The notes: a model not told the origin generated them from the letters alone. 64,000 nt of DNA from Pseudolabrys taiwanensis (GCF_003367395.1 NZ_CP031417.1:4216001-4280000), one strand, 5' to 3'. Numbered from the stretch's first letter, positions 48,637 through 59,041 are shown. A program made the numbers and translations.

Positions 48637-51375
48637 ATGCAAGAGCAAACGGTTACGGGAACAGCGGGGCAGGGCCGCGCGCTGTGGATGTCCACCATCG
48701 CATTCACGGTGTGTTTTGCCGTCTGGACGATCTTCGCCATCATCGGCATCCAGATTAAGCAGCAGCTCAATCTGAACGAGACCGAGTTCGGTCTCCTGGT
48801 CGGCACGCCGATCCTGACCGGCTCCCTGGTCCGCATCTTCCTCGGTATCTGGACCGACCAATATGGCGGCCGCCGCGTCTACACGGTGGTGATGCTGACA
48901 GCGGCGCTCGCCACTTTCCTGCTGACCTACGCGCACACCTACACGCAGATACTGATCGCGGCGCTTGGCGTCGGCATCGCCGGCGGCGCGTTCGCGGTCG
49001 GCGTGGCTTATGTGTCGCGCTGGTATCCGCCGGAGAGGCAGGGCACCGCGCTCGGCATCTTCGGCGCCGGCAATGTCGGCGCCGCCGTCACCAAGTTCTG
49101 CGCGCCATTCGTGCTCGTCGCCTATGGTTGGCAGACCACGGCGCAGGTTTGGGCCGTGGCGATCGCCGTGATGGGCGTGATCTTCTGGTTCGCGACCAAG
49201 GAGGATCCAGTCGAGCTCGCGCGGCGGGCCAAGGGCGAACGTCCGCGCAGTGCGTGGCTCGAGCTCGACGCGCTCAAGAACGTCCAGGTTTGGCGCTTCT
49301 CGCTCTATTACTTCTTCGCGTTCGGCGCTTTCGTCGCGTTGTCGCTGTGGCTGCCGCGCTATCTGATCGGCGTCTACAAGCTCGATATCGAATCCGCCGG
49401 CATGCTGGCGGCGGCCTATTCGATCCCGGCCAGCCTGTTCCGCGCCTATGGTGGACATCTGTCCGACAAATACGGCGCGCGCCGCATCATGTACTGGATG
49501 TTCGGCGTGTCGGTGTTGATCACCTTCATCCTGGCTTATCCGCCGACCACATACACGATCCAGGGCATCAAAGGGCCGATCACCTTCCACATGGCGACCG
49601 GTGTCGTCACCTTCGTGACGCTGATGTTCGTGCTCGGCTTCTTCATGAGCCTCGGCAAGGCGGCGGTCTACAAGCACATCCCGGTCTACTACCCGAAGAA
49701 TGTCGGCGCCGTCGGCGGTCTCGTCGGCATGATCGGTGGCCTCGGTGGTTTCGTGCTGCCGATCGCCTTCGGCGTGCTCAACGATCTCACCGGCATCTGG
49801 ACGAGCTGCTTCATGCTGCTGTTCCTGATTGCCGCCGGTTCGCTGATCTGGATGCATCTCGCCATCCGCCGGATGGAGCGCGAGGCGCTGGCGCCGAGCC
49901 TCGAGCGGCTGCCGCAATTCCCCGAAATGGTGCCCATCCACGAAGAGAAGCATGTCGGCGCGCTAGCCGGTATGATCACCGAATGGAAGCCGGAGGATCC
50001 GGCTTTCTGGGAGGCCAAAGGCAAAGCCATCGCGCGCCGCAATCTATGGCTGTCGATCCCGGCGCTGCTGCTCGCCTTCGCGATCTGGATGGTGTGGTCG
50101 GTGGTCGTCGCCAAGCTGCCGGCCGTCGGCTTCAAGTTCACGACCGATCAGTTGTTCTGGCTGGCGGCGATGCCGGGCCTGTCGGGCGCCACCTTGCGCA
50201 TCTTCTACTCGTTCATGCCGCCGATCTTCGGCGGGCGGCTATGGACCTCGGTCTCCACCTGGTCGCTGATGATCCCAGCCGTCGGCATTGGCTTGGCGGT
50301 GCAGTCGCCCGACACGCCGTACATCATCTTCCTGTCGCTGGCGCTGCTCTGCGGCTTTGGCGGCGGCAACTTCGCTTCGTCGATGGCCAACATCTCCTTC
50401 TTCTTTCCGAAGGCGGAGAAAGGCAATGCGCTCGCGCTCAATGCCGGCCTTGGCAATCTCGGCGTCAGCGTCGGCCAGTTCCTCATCCCGTTGGTCATCA
50501 CAACGGCCGTGTTCGGCTGGCTCGGCGGCGATCCGCAGCCGGCGAGCGCCGGCGCGAAGCTCTGGCTGCAGAACGCCGGCTTCATCTGGGTGCCGTTCAT
50601 CGCCATCTCGGCGACGGCCGCCTGGTTCGGCATGAACGACATCGCGGCGATGAAGGCGTCCTTCGCCGACCAGGCGGTGATCTTCAAGCGCAAGCACAAT
50701 TGGCTGATGTGCTGGCTCTACACCGGCACCTTCGGCTCCTTCATCGGCTATTCCGCCGGTTTTCCGCTGCTGGCCAAGACAGAGTTCCCGCAGGTCGACT
50801 CGCTCAAATACGTTTTCCTCGGTCCGCTCGTCGGCGCGCTGTCGCGCTCGGCCACCGGCTGGCTGGCGGATCGTTATGGCGGTGGGCGCGTCACGCTCTG
50901 GGTCTTCGGGCTGATGATCGCCGCGGTCGCGGGCGTCCTCTACTTCCTCGGCGTCAAAGATGAGCCCTACGCCTTCTGGGGATTCTTCGCGATGTTCATG
51001 ATCCTGTTCTTCGCGACGGGCGTCGGCAATGCGTCGACCTTCCAGATGATCCCCGCGATCATGCGCACGGAGATGCCGCGGCTCGAGTCGTCGCTCGCAC
51101 TGCCCGCGCGACAGCGCCAGGCCGAAATGGAGTCGGCGGCGATCATCGGCTTCACCTCCGCGGTCGCGGCCTACGGCGCGTTCTTCATCCCGAAGGCCTA
51201 CGGCTCATCGATCTCGCTCACCGGCGGGCCTGAGGTGGCGCTGTGGGGCTTCATGGCCTTCTACGTCACCTGCGTCGGCATCACGTGGGGCTTCTACACG
51301 CGCCGTGGCGGGCTTCTCCACGACGTCGAACGCGGCAAGTCGTTGCCGCCCGCCGCGCCTCAACCGGCCGAATAA
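48637..51375 (+). CDS. narK: Fused nitrate/nitrite transporter NarK1-NarK2
   Basis: A 912-residue protein with two complete major-facilitator units, about 24 membrane helices. Unit 1 (about 15-410) has LVGTPILTGSLVRIFLGIWT, then DQYGGRR and GIFGAGNVGAAV and resembles the nitrate/proton symporter NarK1. A hydrophilic linker (about 410-465) follows. Unit 2 (about 466-905) has the NNP signatures GFGGGNFASSMANISFFFP, NAGLGNLGVSVGQFLIPLV and resembles the nitrate/nitrite antiporter NarK2. The same fusion is known from Paracoccus. It leads the nar operon, 12 bases ahead of narG. Confidence 0.93.
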   Translation: MQEQTVTGTAGQGRALWMSTIAFTVCFAVWTIFAIIGIQIKQQLNLNETEFGLLVGTPILTGSLVRIFLGIWTDQYGGRRVYTVVMLTAALATFLLTYAHTYTQILIAALGVGIAGGAFAVGVAYVSRWYPPERQGTALGIFGAGNVGAAVTKFCAPFVLVAYGWQTTAQVWAVAIAVMGVIFWFATKEDPVELARRAKGERPRSAWLELDALKNVQVWRFSLYYFFAFGAFVALSLWLPRYLIGVYKLDIESAGMLAAAYSIPASLFRAYGGHLSDKYGARRIMYWMFGVSVLITFILAYPPTTYTIQGIKGPITFHMATGVVTFVTLMFVLGFFMSLGKAAVYKHIPVYYPKNVGAVGGLVGMIGGLGGFVLPIAFGVLNDLTGIWTSCFMLLFLIAAGSLIWMHLAIRRMEREALAPSLERLPQFPEMVPIHEEKHVGALAGMITEWKPEDPAFWEAKGKAIARRNLWLSIPALLLAFAIWMVWSVVVAKLPAVGFKFTTDQLFWLAAMPGLSGATLRIFYSFMPPIFGGRLWTSVSTWSLMIPAVGIGLAVQSPDTPYIIFLSLALLCGFGGGNFASSMANISFFFPKAEKGNALALNAGLGNLGVSVGQFLIPLVITTAVFGWLGGDPQPASAGAKLWLQNAGFIWVPFIAISATAAWFGMNDIAAMKASFADQAVIFKRKHNWLMCWLYTGTFGSFIGYSAGFPLLAKTEFPQVDSLKYVFLGPLVGALSRSATGWLADRYGGGRVTLWVFGLMIAAVAGVLYFLGVKDEPYAFWGFFAMFMILFFATGVGNASTFQMIPAIMRTEMPRLESSLALPARQRQAEMESAAIIGFTSAVAAYGAFFIPKAYGSSISLTGGPEVALWGFMAFYVTCVGITWGFYTRRGGLLHDVERGKSLPPAAPQPAE

Positions 51376-51387
51376 GGAAATCGGAAC

Positions 51388-54300
51388 ATGAGTCACTTTC
51401 TCGATCGCCTGACCTTCTTCAATCGGGTCGTTGACGATTTCTCCGACGGCCACGGTCAGGTCACTAACGAAGACCGGGGCTGGGAGGACGGCTATCGCAA
51501 GCGCTGGCAGCACGACAAGATCGTGCGCTCGACGCATGGCGCCAACTGCACCGGTTCCTGCTCGTGGAAGATCTACGTCAAGGGTGGCATCGTCACCTGG
51601 GAGACGCAGCAGACCGATTATCCGCGCACGCGGCCCGAACTGCCGAACCACGAACCGCGCGGCTGTTCGCGCGGCGCCAGCTACTCCTGGTATCTCTACT
51701 CCGGCAACCGCGTGAAATATCCGCTGGTGCGCTCGCGGCTGCTCAAGCTGTGGCGCGAGGCGCGCGCATTGCGCACGCCGGTCGCGGCCTGGGCCTCGAT
51801 CGTCGAGGAGCCGGAGAAGCGCGAGGCTTACACCAGCAAGCGCGGCCTCGGCGGCTTCGTACGCGCGACCTGGGACGAAGTCACCGAGATCATCGCGGCG
51901 GCCAACGCTTATACGATCAAGCAGCATGGCCCCGACCGCATCATCGGCTTCTCGCCGATCCCGGCAATGTCCATGGTCTCCTACGCCGCGGGCTCGCGCT
52001 ACCTGTCGCTGCTCGGCGGCGTCTGCATGTCCTTCTACGACTGGTACTGCGACCTGCCGCCGGCCTCACCGCAAACCTGGGGCGAGCAGACCGACGTGCC
52101 GGAGAGCGCCGACTGGTACAATTCCGGCTTCCTCATCCTGTGGGGCTCGAACGTGCCGCAGACGCGCACGCCCGATGCCCACTTCTACACGGAAGCGCGC
52201 TATCGCGGCGCCAAGAGCGTCGTTATCTGCCCCGATTATTCGGAAGCCTCCAAGTTCGCCGATCTGTGGATCTCGGTGAAGCAGGGCACCGACGCCGCGC
52301 TCGCCATGGCGATGGGCCACGTCATCCTGCGCGAATTCCACATCGACAGGCAGGCGACGTACTTCCAAGACTATGTGCGCCAGTACACGGATATGCCGAT
52401 GCTGGTGCAGCTGGTGGAGCAGGACGGCAAGTTGGTGCCTGGGCGGCTCCTACGCGCCTCCGACTTCACCGGCAATCTTGACGAAACCAACAATCCGGAA
52501 TGGAAGACGGTCGCCTTCGACGAAATGTCGAAGTCGATCGTCGCGCCGCGCGGCTCCGTTGGTTTCCGCTGGGGCGAGAAGGGCAAGTGGAATCTGGAAG
52601 AGAAGAAGTCGGACGGCGCGCCGACGAAGCTCCAGCTTTCGCTGGCCGATGACCGCGACGAACTCGCCGACGTCGCATTCCCGTATTTCGGCAATCGCGA
52701 GCACGATCACTTCGCCGGCACCGATCATCCGAGCGTGCTGGTGCGCAAGGTGCCGGCCAAGCGCGTCGCGCTGAAGGATGGCGAGACGCTGGTCGCCTCG
52801 GTCTACGACCTGTTCGTCGCCAATTACGGGCTCCATCGCGGGTTCGGCGGCGAGCATGTCGCGAAATCCTACGACGATAACGTGCCTTATACGCCGGCCT
52901 GGGCCGAGACGATCACCGGCGTGCCGCGCGATCAGATCATCACGGTGGCGCGCGAGTTCGCCCTTAACGCCGAAAAGACCAAGGGGCGCTCGATGGTGAT
53001 CATCGGCGCGGCGATGAACCACTGGTTCCATTGCGACATGAACTACCGCGGCGTCATCAACATGCTGGTGATGTGCGGTTGCATCGGCCAATCGGGCGGC
53101 GGCTGGTCGCATTATGTCGGCCAGGAAAAGCTGCGGCCGCAATCGGGCTGGCTGCCGCTCGCCTTCGGCCTCGATTGGGGCCGGCCGCCGCGTCAGCAGA
53201 ACTCGACCTCATTTTTCTATGCGCACACCGACCAGTGGCGTTACGAGACCGTCGGCGTCGAGGAGATCCTGTCGCCGACCGCGCCTCCGGGCCCGTGGGA
53301 TGGCGCGCTCATCGATTACAACGTGCGCGCCGAGCGCATGGGCTGGCTGCCGTCGGCGCCGCAGCTCAAGCAGAACCCACTTGGCCTTGCCGCCAAGGCG
53401 CAGGCCGCGGGCCTCGAGGCGAAGGATTATGTCGCCAAGGCGCTGAAGTCCGGCGAATTGCAGATGTCCTGCGAGGACCCGGACCATCCCGACAACTGGC
53501 CGCGCAACATGTTCGTGTGGCGCTCCAACCTGCTGGGTTCCTCCGGCAAGGGCCACGAATACTTCCTCAAACATCTGCTCGGCGCCACACATGGCGTGCA
53601 GGGCAAGGATCTCGGCGAAACCGGCAAGAAGAAGCCGCGCGAAGTCGAGTGGCATGAGAACGCGCCGAAGGGAAAGCTCGATCTCCTGGTGACGCTCGAC
53701 TTCCGCATGTCGACGACCTGCGTCTACTCGGACATCGTGCTGCCGACCGCGACCTGGTACGAAAAGAACGATCTCAACACCTCCGACATGCATCCTTTCA
53801 TCCATCCGCTGACGTCAGCAGTGGACCCGGTGTGGGAATGCAAGAGCGATTGGGAGATCTACAAGGCCATCGCCAAGAAGTTCTCCGAAGTTGCGCCGGA
53901 AGTGCTCGGGCTGGAGAAGGATGTGGTGCTCACGCCGATCCAGCACGACTCGCCCGGCGAGATCGCGCAACCTTTCGACGTCAAGGATTGGAAGAAAGGC
54001 GAGATCGCGCCGATCCCCGGCAAGACGATGCCCGCGGTGACGGTGGTCGAGCGTGACTACCCCAACATCTACAAGCGCTTCACCGCGCTCGGTCCGCTGA
54101 TGCAGAAGCTCGGCAACGCCGTGAAGGGCATGGCCTGGAACACCGAGCACGAAGTCGAATTGCTCAAGCGCCTCAACGGCGAGGTGACGGAGGAGGGGGC
54201 GACCAAGGGCCTCGCCCGCATCGACACTGACATCGACGCGACCGAAGTCATCCTGTCGCTGGCGCCGGAAACCAATGGCGAGGTCGCGGTGAAGGCCTGG

Positions 54301-55158
54301 GACGCGCTGGGAAAGACCACCGGTCTCGACCACACGCATCTCGCCGTCCCGAAGGAGGACGAGAAGATCCGCTTCCGCGACGTGGTGGCGCAGCCGCGCA
54401 AGATCATCTCGGCGCCGACCTGGTCGGGCCTGGAGTCAGAGAAGGTTTGCTACAACGCCGGCTACACCAACGTGCACGAACTGATCCCTTGGCGCACCTT
54501 GTCCGGCCGCCAGCAGCTCTATCAGGATCATCTGTGGATGCGGGCTTTCGGCGAGGCGCTCTGCGTCTACCGGCCGCCGGTCGATCTCAAGGCGGTCAAG
54601 CCGGTGATCGATACCAAGCCGAACGGCGAGAAGCAGATCGTCCTCAACTTCATCACGCCGCATCAGAAGTGGGGGATCCACTCCACCTACACCGACAACC
54701 TGCTGATGCTGACGTTGTCGCGCGGCGGTCCGATCGTCTGGATCAGCGAGAACGATGCCAAGAGTGTGGGCATCGCCGATAATGACTGGATCGAAGCCTA
54801 CAATTCGAACGGCGCGCTGGTTGCGCGCGCCGTGGTCTCTCAGCGCGTGAAGGACGGCATGTGCCTGATGTACCACGCGCAGGAGAAGATCGTGAACGTG
54901 CCGGGATCGGAAGTGACCGGCCAGCGCGGCGGTATCCATAATTCGGTGACGCGCGTGGTGGTGAATCCAACGCACATGATCGGCGGTTATGCCCAGCTCG
55001 CCTATGGCTTCAACTACTACGGCACGATCGGCACCAACCGCGACGAATTCGTCATCATCCGCAAAATGTCGAAGGTCGATTGGCTCGACGAGCCGGCGGC
55101 CGATCAGCCTACCCCGCTCACCGTCGCGCCGAAGGCGAACCTGGAGGCCGCAGAATGA
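51388..55158 (+). CDS. narG: Respiratory nitrate reductase, alpha subunit
   Basis: The 1256-residue molybdenum subunit that reduces nitrate to nitrite at the cytoplasmic side. The FS0 cluster ligands are His50, Cys54, Cys58 and Cys93 (HGANCTGSC ... RGCSRG). The region MSFYDWYCDLPPASPQTWGE holds the Mo-coordinating Asp at about 218-222. The N-terminus (vestigial Tat-like helix, then DGHGQVTNEDRGWEDGYRKR) aligns with E. coli NarG. The C-terminal domain ending in PTHMIGGYAQLAYGFNYYGT is complete. It overlaps narH by four bases. Confidence 0.98.
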   Translation: MSHFLDRLTFFNRVVDDFSDGHGQVTNEDRGWEDGYRKRWQHDKIVRSTHGANCTGSCSWKIYVKGGIVTWETQQTDYPRTRPELPNHEPRGCSRGASYSWYLYSGNRVKYPLVRSRLLKLWREARALRTPVAAWASIVEEPEKREAYTSKRGLGGFVRATWDEVTEIIAAANAYTIKQHGPDRIIGFSPIPAMSMVSYAAGSRYLSLLGGVCMSFYDWYCDLPPASPQTWGEQTDVPESADWYNSGFLILWGSNVPQTRTPDAHFYTEARYRGAKSVVICPDYSEASKFADLWISVKQGTDAALAMAMGHVILREFHIDRQATYFQDYVRQYTDMPMLVQLVEQDGKLVPGRLLRASDFTGNLDETNNPEWKTVAFDEMSKSIVAPRGSVGFRWGEKGKWNLEEKKSDGAPTKLQLSLADDRDELADVAFPYFGNREHDHFAGTDHPSVLVRKVPAKRVALKDGETLVASVYDLFVANYGLHRGFGGEHVAKSYDDNVPYTPAWAETITGVPRDQIITVAREFALNAEKTKGRSMVIIGAAMNHWFHCDMNYRGVINMLVMCGCIGQSGGGWSHYVGQEKLRPQSGWLPLAFGLDWGRPPRQQNSTSFFYAHTDQWRYETVGVEEILSPTAPPGPWDGALIDYNVRAERMGWLPSAPQLKQNPLGLAAKAQAAGLEAKDYVAKALKSGELQMSCEDPDHPDNWPRNMFVWRSNLLGSSGKGHEYFLKHLLGATHGVQGKDLGETGKKKPREVEWHENAPKGKLDLLVTLDFRMSTTCVYSDIVLPTATWYEKNDLNTSDMHPFIHPLTSAVDPVWECKSDWEIYKAIAKKFSEVAPEVLGLEKDVVLTPIQHDSPGEIAQPFDVKDWKKGEIAPIPGKTMPAVTVVERDYPNIYKRFTALGPLMQKLGNAVKGMAWNTEHEVELLKRLNGEVTEEGATKGLARIDTDIDATEVILSLAPETNGEVAVKAWDALGKTTGLDHTHLAVPKEDEKIRFRDVVAQPRKIISAPTWSGLESEKVCYNAGYTNVHELIPWRTLSGRQQLYQDHLWMRAFGEALCVYRPPVDLKAVKPVIDTKPNGEKQIVLNFITPHQKWGIHSTYTDNLLMLTLSRGGPIVWISENDAKSVGIADNDWIEAYNSNGALVARAVVSQRVKDGMCLMYHAQEKIVNVPGSEVTGQRGGIHNSVTRVVVNPTHMIGGYAQLAYGFNYYGTIGTNRDEFVIIRKMSKVDWLDEPAADQPTPLTVAPKANLEAAE

Positions 55159-56675
55159 AAATCCGCGCACAAATCGCGATGGTGCTGAATCTCGATAAAT
55201 GCATCGGGTGCCACACCTGTTCCGTCACCTGCAAGAACGTGTGGACCAACCGCGAAGGCATGGAATACGCCTGGTTCAACAACGTCGAGACCAAGCCCGG
55301 CATAGGTTATCCCAAGGACTGGGAGAACCAGAGCCGCTGGAACGGCGGCTGGAACCGCAAGAAGAACGGCAAGATCGAGCCGCGCATTGGTTCGAAATGG
55401 CGGGTGCTGGCGAACATCTTCGCCAATCCCGACCTGCCGGAGATCGACGACTACTACGAACCCTTCACCTTCGACTACGAGCACCTGCAAACGGCGCCGG
55501 AGCTCAAGGCGGCGCCGACGGCGCGGCCGCGTTCGCTGATCACCGGCCAGCGCATGGAGAAGATCGAGTGGGGGCCGAACTGGGAGGAGATCCTCGGGAC
55601 TGAGTTCGCCAAGCGCTCAAAGGATTACAATTTCGACGGCATCCAGAAGGAGATCTACGGCCAGTTCGAAAACACCTTCATGATGTATCTGCCGCGGTTG
55701 TGCGAGCACTGCCTCAACCCGACTTGCGTCGCGGCCTGCCCCTCGGGCGCGATCTACAAGCGCGAGGAAGACGGCATCGTCCTGATCGACCAGGACAAAT
55801 GCCGTGGCTGGCGCATGTGCGTGTCCGGCTGTCCGTACAAAAAGATCTATTACAACTGGTCGAGCGGCAAATCCGAGAAGTGCATCTTCTGCTATCCGCG
55901 CATCGAAGCCGGACAGCCGACGGTGTGCTCGGAAACCTGTGTCGGCCGCATCCGCTATCTCGGCGTCGTACTTTATGATGCGGACCGCATCGAAGCGGCC
56001 GCGAGCATGCCGGACGAACAAGACCTGTACGAGGCGCAGCTCGGCGTGTTCCTGAACCCGCACGATCCGGAAGTGATCGAACAGGCGCGTCGCGACGGCA
56101 TTGCCGAGAACTGGCTGGAGGGCGCGCGGCGTTCGCCCGTCTACAAGATGGCGATGGAGTGGAAGGTCGCCTTCCCGCTGCATCCGGAATATCGCACGCT
56201 GCCGATGGTCTGGTACGTGCCGCCGCTGTCGCCGATTCAATCGGCCGCGCAGGCGGGCAAGATCGGCCATGATGGCGAGATGCCGGACGTGCGTTCGCTA
56301 CGCATCCCGCTCAAGTATCTCGCCAATCTCCTGACGGCGGGCAAAGAGGAGCCGGTGGCGCTCGGTCTCGAACGCATGCTGGCGATGCGCGCCTATATGC
56401 GGGCCAAGACTATCGACGGCGTCATCGACGAGAGCATCGCCAAGCGCGTCGGCCTCACCGGCCAGCAGATCGACGACATGTACCACGTGATGGCGATCGC
56501 CAATTACGAGGACCGCTTCGTCATCCCAACCGCACACCGTGAGCTCGACGAGGACGCCTACGACCTGCGCGGCTCCTGCGGCTTCTCGTTCGGCAACGGC
56601 TGCTCCGGCGGCGCTTCCGAGCCCAATCTGTTTGGCACGCCGAAGCGCGCCAAGAACCCGATGGAGATGGCGTGA
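55155..56675 (+). CDS. narH: Respiratory nitrate reductase, beta subunit
   Basis: A 506-residue iron-sulfur subunit that moves electrons from NarI to NarG. Four cysteine groups are visible: CIGCHTCSVTCKNVW near residue 16, CEHCLNPTCVAACPSG near 184, CRGWRMCVSGCPYKK (the Trp-containing group of the 3Fe-4S cluster) and CIFCYPRIEAGQPTVCSETC. The start ATG at 55155 overlaps the narG stop (ATGA). Confidence 0.98.
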   Translation: MKIRAQIAMVLNLDKCIGCHTCSVTCKNVWTNREGMEYAWFNNVETKPGIGYPKDWENQSRWNGGWNRKKNGKIEPRIGSKWRVLANIFANPDLPEIDDYYEPFTFDYEHLQTAPELKAAPTARPRSLITGQRMEKIEWGPNWEEILGTEFAKRSKDYNFDGIQKEIYGQFENTFMMYLPRLCEHCLNPTCVAACPSGAIYKREEDGIVLIDQDKCRGWRMCVSGCPYKKIYYNWSSGKSEKCIFCYPRIEAGQPTVCSETCVGRIRYLGVVLYDADRIEAAASMPDEQDLYEAQLGVFLNPHDPEVIEQARRDGIAENWLEGARRSPVYKMAMEWKVAFPLHPEYRTLPMVWYVPPLSPIQSAAQAGKIGHDGEMPDVRSLRIPLKYLANLLTAGKEEPVALGLERMLAMRAYMRAKTIDGVIDESIAKRVGLTGQQIDDMYHVMAIANYEDRFVIPTAHRELDEDAYDLRGSCGFSFGNGCSGGASEPNLFGTPKRAKNPMEMA

Positions 56676-57385
56676 TGAACCTCACTCTCAAGGTCTTGTC
56701 GGCGCTACTGACCTATCCGACCGCCGAATTGCAAAAGGTCTCCAGCGTGATGGCGACCGTGTTGGAGGCTGACAAGCTGCTCCCGGCCCGCATCCGCGCC
56801 GACGTGCAGAAGCTGGCGAACGAGATCGGCAGCGGGGATCTCTACGATCTGCAGGAGCGCTACGTGCTGCTGTTCGACCGCACACGCTCGCTGTCGCTGC
56901 ATCTGTTCGAGCATGTGCATGGCGAAAGCCGCGACCGAGGTCATGCTATGATCGATCTGAAGACGCAATACGAGCAGGCCGGACTGTTCATGAGTACGGC
57001 CGAACTGCCCGACTTCCTGCCGCTGTTCCTCGAATATCTGGGCACGCGGCCGCTCAAGGAAGCGTGCGAAACGCTCGGCCAGCCGGCGCACATCTTCGGT
57101 GCGCTGGCGGAGCGGCTGCGCAAGCGGCAATCGCCTTACGAGGCGGTCTTCCGCGCACTCATTGCACTGTCGACGGCCAAGCCGAAGGAGGGCGAGGTTT
57201 CGGCGCTTCTGCAGTTGCCCGACCCGGACGCCAACGACTTCGCGGCACTCGACGCGGCCTGGGAGGACGAGCCGGTTAATTTCGGTCCCGGCTCCGGAGA
57301 CGGCTGCAAAGACGGCCTCATTGCCCGCGTGCGCGGCGCGCTTCGCCCTGCGCCCGATATGCCCAGGCCCAACCGGCGCTCGTGA
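56675..57385 (+). CDS. narJ: Nitrate reductase molybdenum cofactor assembly chaperone
   Basis: A 236-residue TorD-family helical chaperone that keeps NarG competent for cofactor insertion; not part of the final enzyme. It has the family opening LKVLSALLTYPTAELQKV, the segment LYDLQERYVLLFDRTRSLSLHLFEHVHGESRDRG and DLKTQYEQAGL. The ATG at 56675 directly follows a GTG at 56672 that overlaps the narH stop; either could be used, with GGAGATGG upstream. Confidence 0.95.
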   Translation: MNLTLKVLSALLTYPTAELQKVSSVMATVLEADKLLPARIRADVQKLANEIGSGDLYDLQERYVLLFDRTRSLSLHLFEHVHGESRDRGHAMIDLKTQYEQAGLFMSTAELPDFLPLFLEYLGTRPLKEACETLGQPAHIFGALAERLRKRQSPYEAVFRALIALSTAKPKEGEVSALLQLPDPDANDFAALDAAWEDEPVNFGPGSGDGCKDGLIARVRGALRPAPDMPRPNRRS

Positions 57386-57394
57386 GGAAGCATC

Positions 57395-58192
57395 ATGCGC
57401 GACACCATCAACTATATCGTGTTCGGCTGGTACCCCTATCTCTGCCTCACTGTGTTCCTGCTCGGCAGCCTGGTGCGCTTTGACCGAGAGCAGTACACGT
57501 GGCGCAGCGGCTCCAGCCAGCTCTTGCGGCGGCGGCAGCTGACGTGGGGCTCCAACCTGTTCCACGTCGGCATCCTCATGATCTTCGCCGGGCATTTCGT
57601 CGGCCTGCTGACGCCGATCTGGGTGTTCGACACGCTCGGTGTCTCGCACACTTTCAAGCAATGGATGGCCATCTCGATCGGCGGCGTCGCCGGCGTCGCC
57701 TGCTTCATTGGCATCACGCTGCTGGTACACCGCCGTCTGTTCGATGTCCGCATCCGCAAGACGTCGTCCTTCGGCGACATCGCCATCCTGCTGATCCTCT
57801 ATGTGCAGCTCATCCTGGGCCTCAGCACCATCTTCGTGTCGCTCAATCATCTCGATGGCCATGAAATGGTGAAGTTCATGACCTGGGCGCAGGGCATCCT
57901 CACCTTGCAGCCGGGCGTCTCGGCGCAAATCGCCGACGTGCATCCGATCTTCAAGGCGCACCTGTTCCTCGGCATGACCATTTTCTTGCTCTTCCCGTTC
58001 ACGCGCCTGGTGCACATCTGGAGCGCGCCGGTCTGGTATCTCGGCCGCCGCGGCTATCAGGTCGTGCGCACGCGCCGAGCGGGGCCGTTCCCGAAGCACG
58101 CGGCCAGCCGGCATTCGCTGCAGGTCACGCAGGCTGTCCGCGCCGTGCGTCCGGCGCCCGGTGCGCGTCCCGGCACGGTTCCGGCGGAGTAA
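57395..58192 (+). CDS. narI: Respiratory nitrate reductase, gamma subunit (diheme cytochrome b)
   Basis: A 265-residue membrane subunit with five helices that oxidises quinol on the periplasmic side and anchors NarGH. Heme ligands are the His residues of LFHVGILMIFAGHFVGLL (helix 2) and IFKAHLFLGMTIFLLFPFTRLVH (helix 5). The conserved start NYIVFGWYPYLCLTVFLLGSLVRFDREQYTWRSGSSQLL is intact. The C-terminus has a longer basic tail (RRGYQVVRTRRAGPFP) than E. coli NarI. Confidence 0.96.
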   Translation: MRDTINYIVFGWYPYLCLTVFLLGSLVRFDREQYTWRSGSSQLLRRRQLTWGSNLFHVGILMIFAGHFVGLLTPIWVFDTLGVSHTFKQWMAISIGGVAGVACFIGITLLVHRRLFDVRIRKTSSFGDIAILLILYVQLILGLSTIFVSLNHLDGHEMVKFMTWAQGILTLQPGVSAQIADVHPIFKAHLFLGMTIFLLFPFTRLVHIWSAPVWYLGRRGYQVVRTRRAGPFPKHAASRHSLQVTQAVRAVRPAPGARPGTVPAE

Positions 58193-58198
58193 GCATTC

Positions 58199-59032
58199 AT
58201 GTCCTGTTCCATCCATGTGCAATTTCCCGCCGGTAAGCCGGTCACCGTCAGCGTGAACGGTACGGCAATCGCGCGCGACGCCATCGTCCGCGAAATGCAG
58301 AACCATCCCGCCGACAGACCAATTGCTGCCTGGCAACAGGCGGCACGGGCGCTGGTGGTGCGCGAGCTGCTGTTGCAGCGCGCCGCGGTGCTCGGTCTGG
58401 TGCCGGCGCCGATCGGTGACGACGACGGCCGCCGCGAGACCGACGAGGAGGCGCTGATGCGCGGCGTCGTCGAACATGAAGTCGCGGTGCCCGAGCCTGA
58501 CGACGCCACCTGCCGGCGCTATTACGAGAACAACAAGGCGCGCTTCCGCTCGTCCGATCTCTACGAGGCCGCGCACATCCTGTTCGCGGCGCTGCCGTCC
58601 GACAAGGAAGCCTATGCGCAGGCGCGCGCCGATGCCGAGGCCGTTCTGGCGACGCTTCAGGAGGACCCGCAGGGCTTCCCAGCGTTTGCGCAAGCCTATT
58701 CGCGCTGCCCATCGGCGGCACAGGGCGGCAATCTCGGTCAGCTTACGCGTGGAGACACGACGCCGGAGTTCGAGCGGGCGTTGGTCGCTCTACAGCCGGG
58801 GCAAATGAGCGAATCCCCGGTGCCGACGCGCTACGGATTTCACATCATCCGTTTGGCCCGCAAAATCGATGGCCAGCCATTGCCGTTCGAACTGGTGGCC
58901 AGCCGCATTGCTGAATATTTGCGCGAGGCCGTATCCCGTCGCGCCACCGCACAGTACATCGCGCGGCTGGTATCGAGCGCCAGCATCGCCGGCATCGAAA
59001 TCGCGGGCGCGGAAGCCCACCGGGTCAGTTGA
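58199..59032 (+). CDS. Parvulin-type peptidyl-prolyl isomerase of the nar operon
   Basis: A 277-residue protein without signal peptide. An N-terminal helical part (RDAIVREMQNHPADRPIAAW, QQAARALVVRELLLQRAAVLG) precedes a parvulin domain (about 120-225: AAHILFAALPSDKEAYAQAR, AQGGNLGQLTRGDTTPEFER, TRYGFHIIRL). This is the NifM/PpiC-like layout. In Pseudomonas a PpiC gene follows narI in the same place, so a role in folding or maturing the nitrate reductase in the cytoplasm is likely but not proven. Confidence 0.88.
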   Translation: MSCSIHVQFPAGKPVTVSVNGTAIARDAIVREMQNHPADRPIAAWQQAARALVVRELLLQRAAVLGLVPAPIGDDDGRRETDEEALMRGVVEHEVAVPEPDDATCRRYYENNKARFRSSDLYEAAHILFAALPSDKEAYAQARADAEAVLATLQEDPQGFPAFAQAYSRCPSAAQGGNLGQLTRGDTTPEFERALVALQPGQMSESPVPTRYGFHIIRLARKIDGQPLPFELVASRIAEYLREAVSRRATAQYIARLVSSASIAGIEIAGAEAHRVS

Positions 59033-59041
59033 GGTGACGCC

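Noticed and set aside
49128..50963. Second plus-strand frame of 611 codons inside narK
   Set aside because: Out-of-frame shadow of a strongly conserved transporter gene; Arg-rich nonsense sequence.
54719..55158. Possible frameshift at the end of narG because several frames stay open
   Set aside because: The main frame encodes the full conserved NarG C-terminus and overlaps narH in the expected ATGA way; the others are GC-rich shadows.
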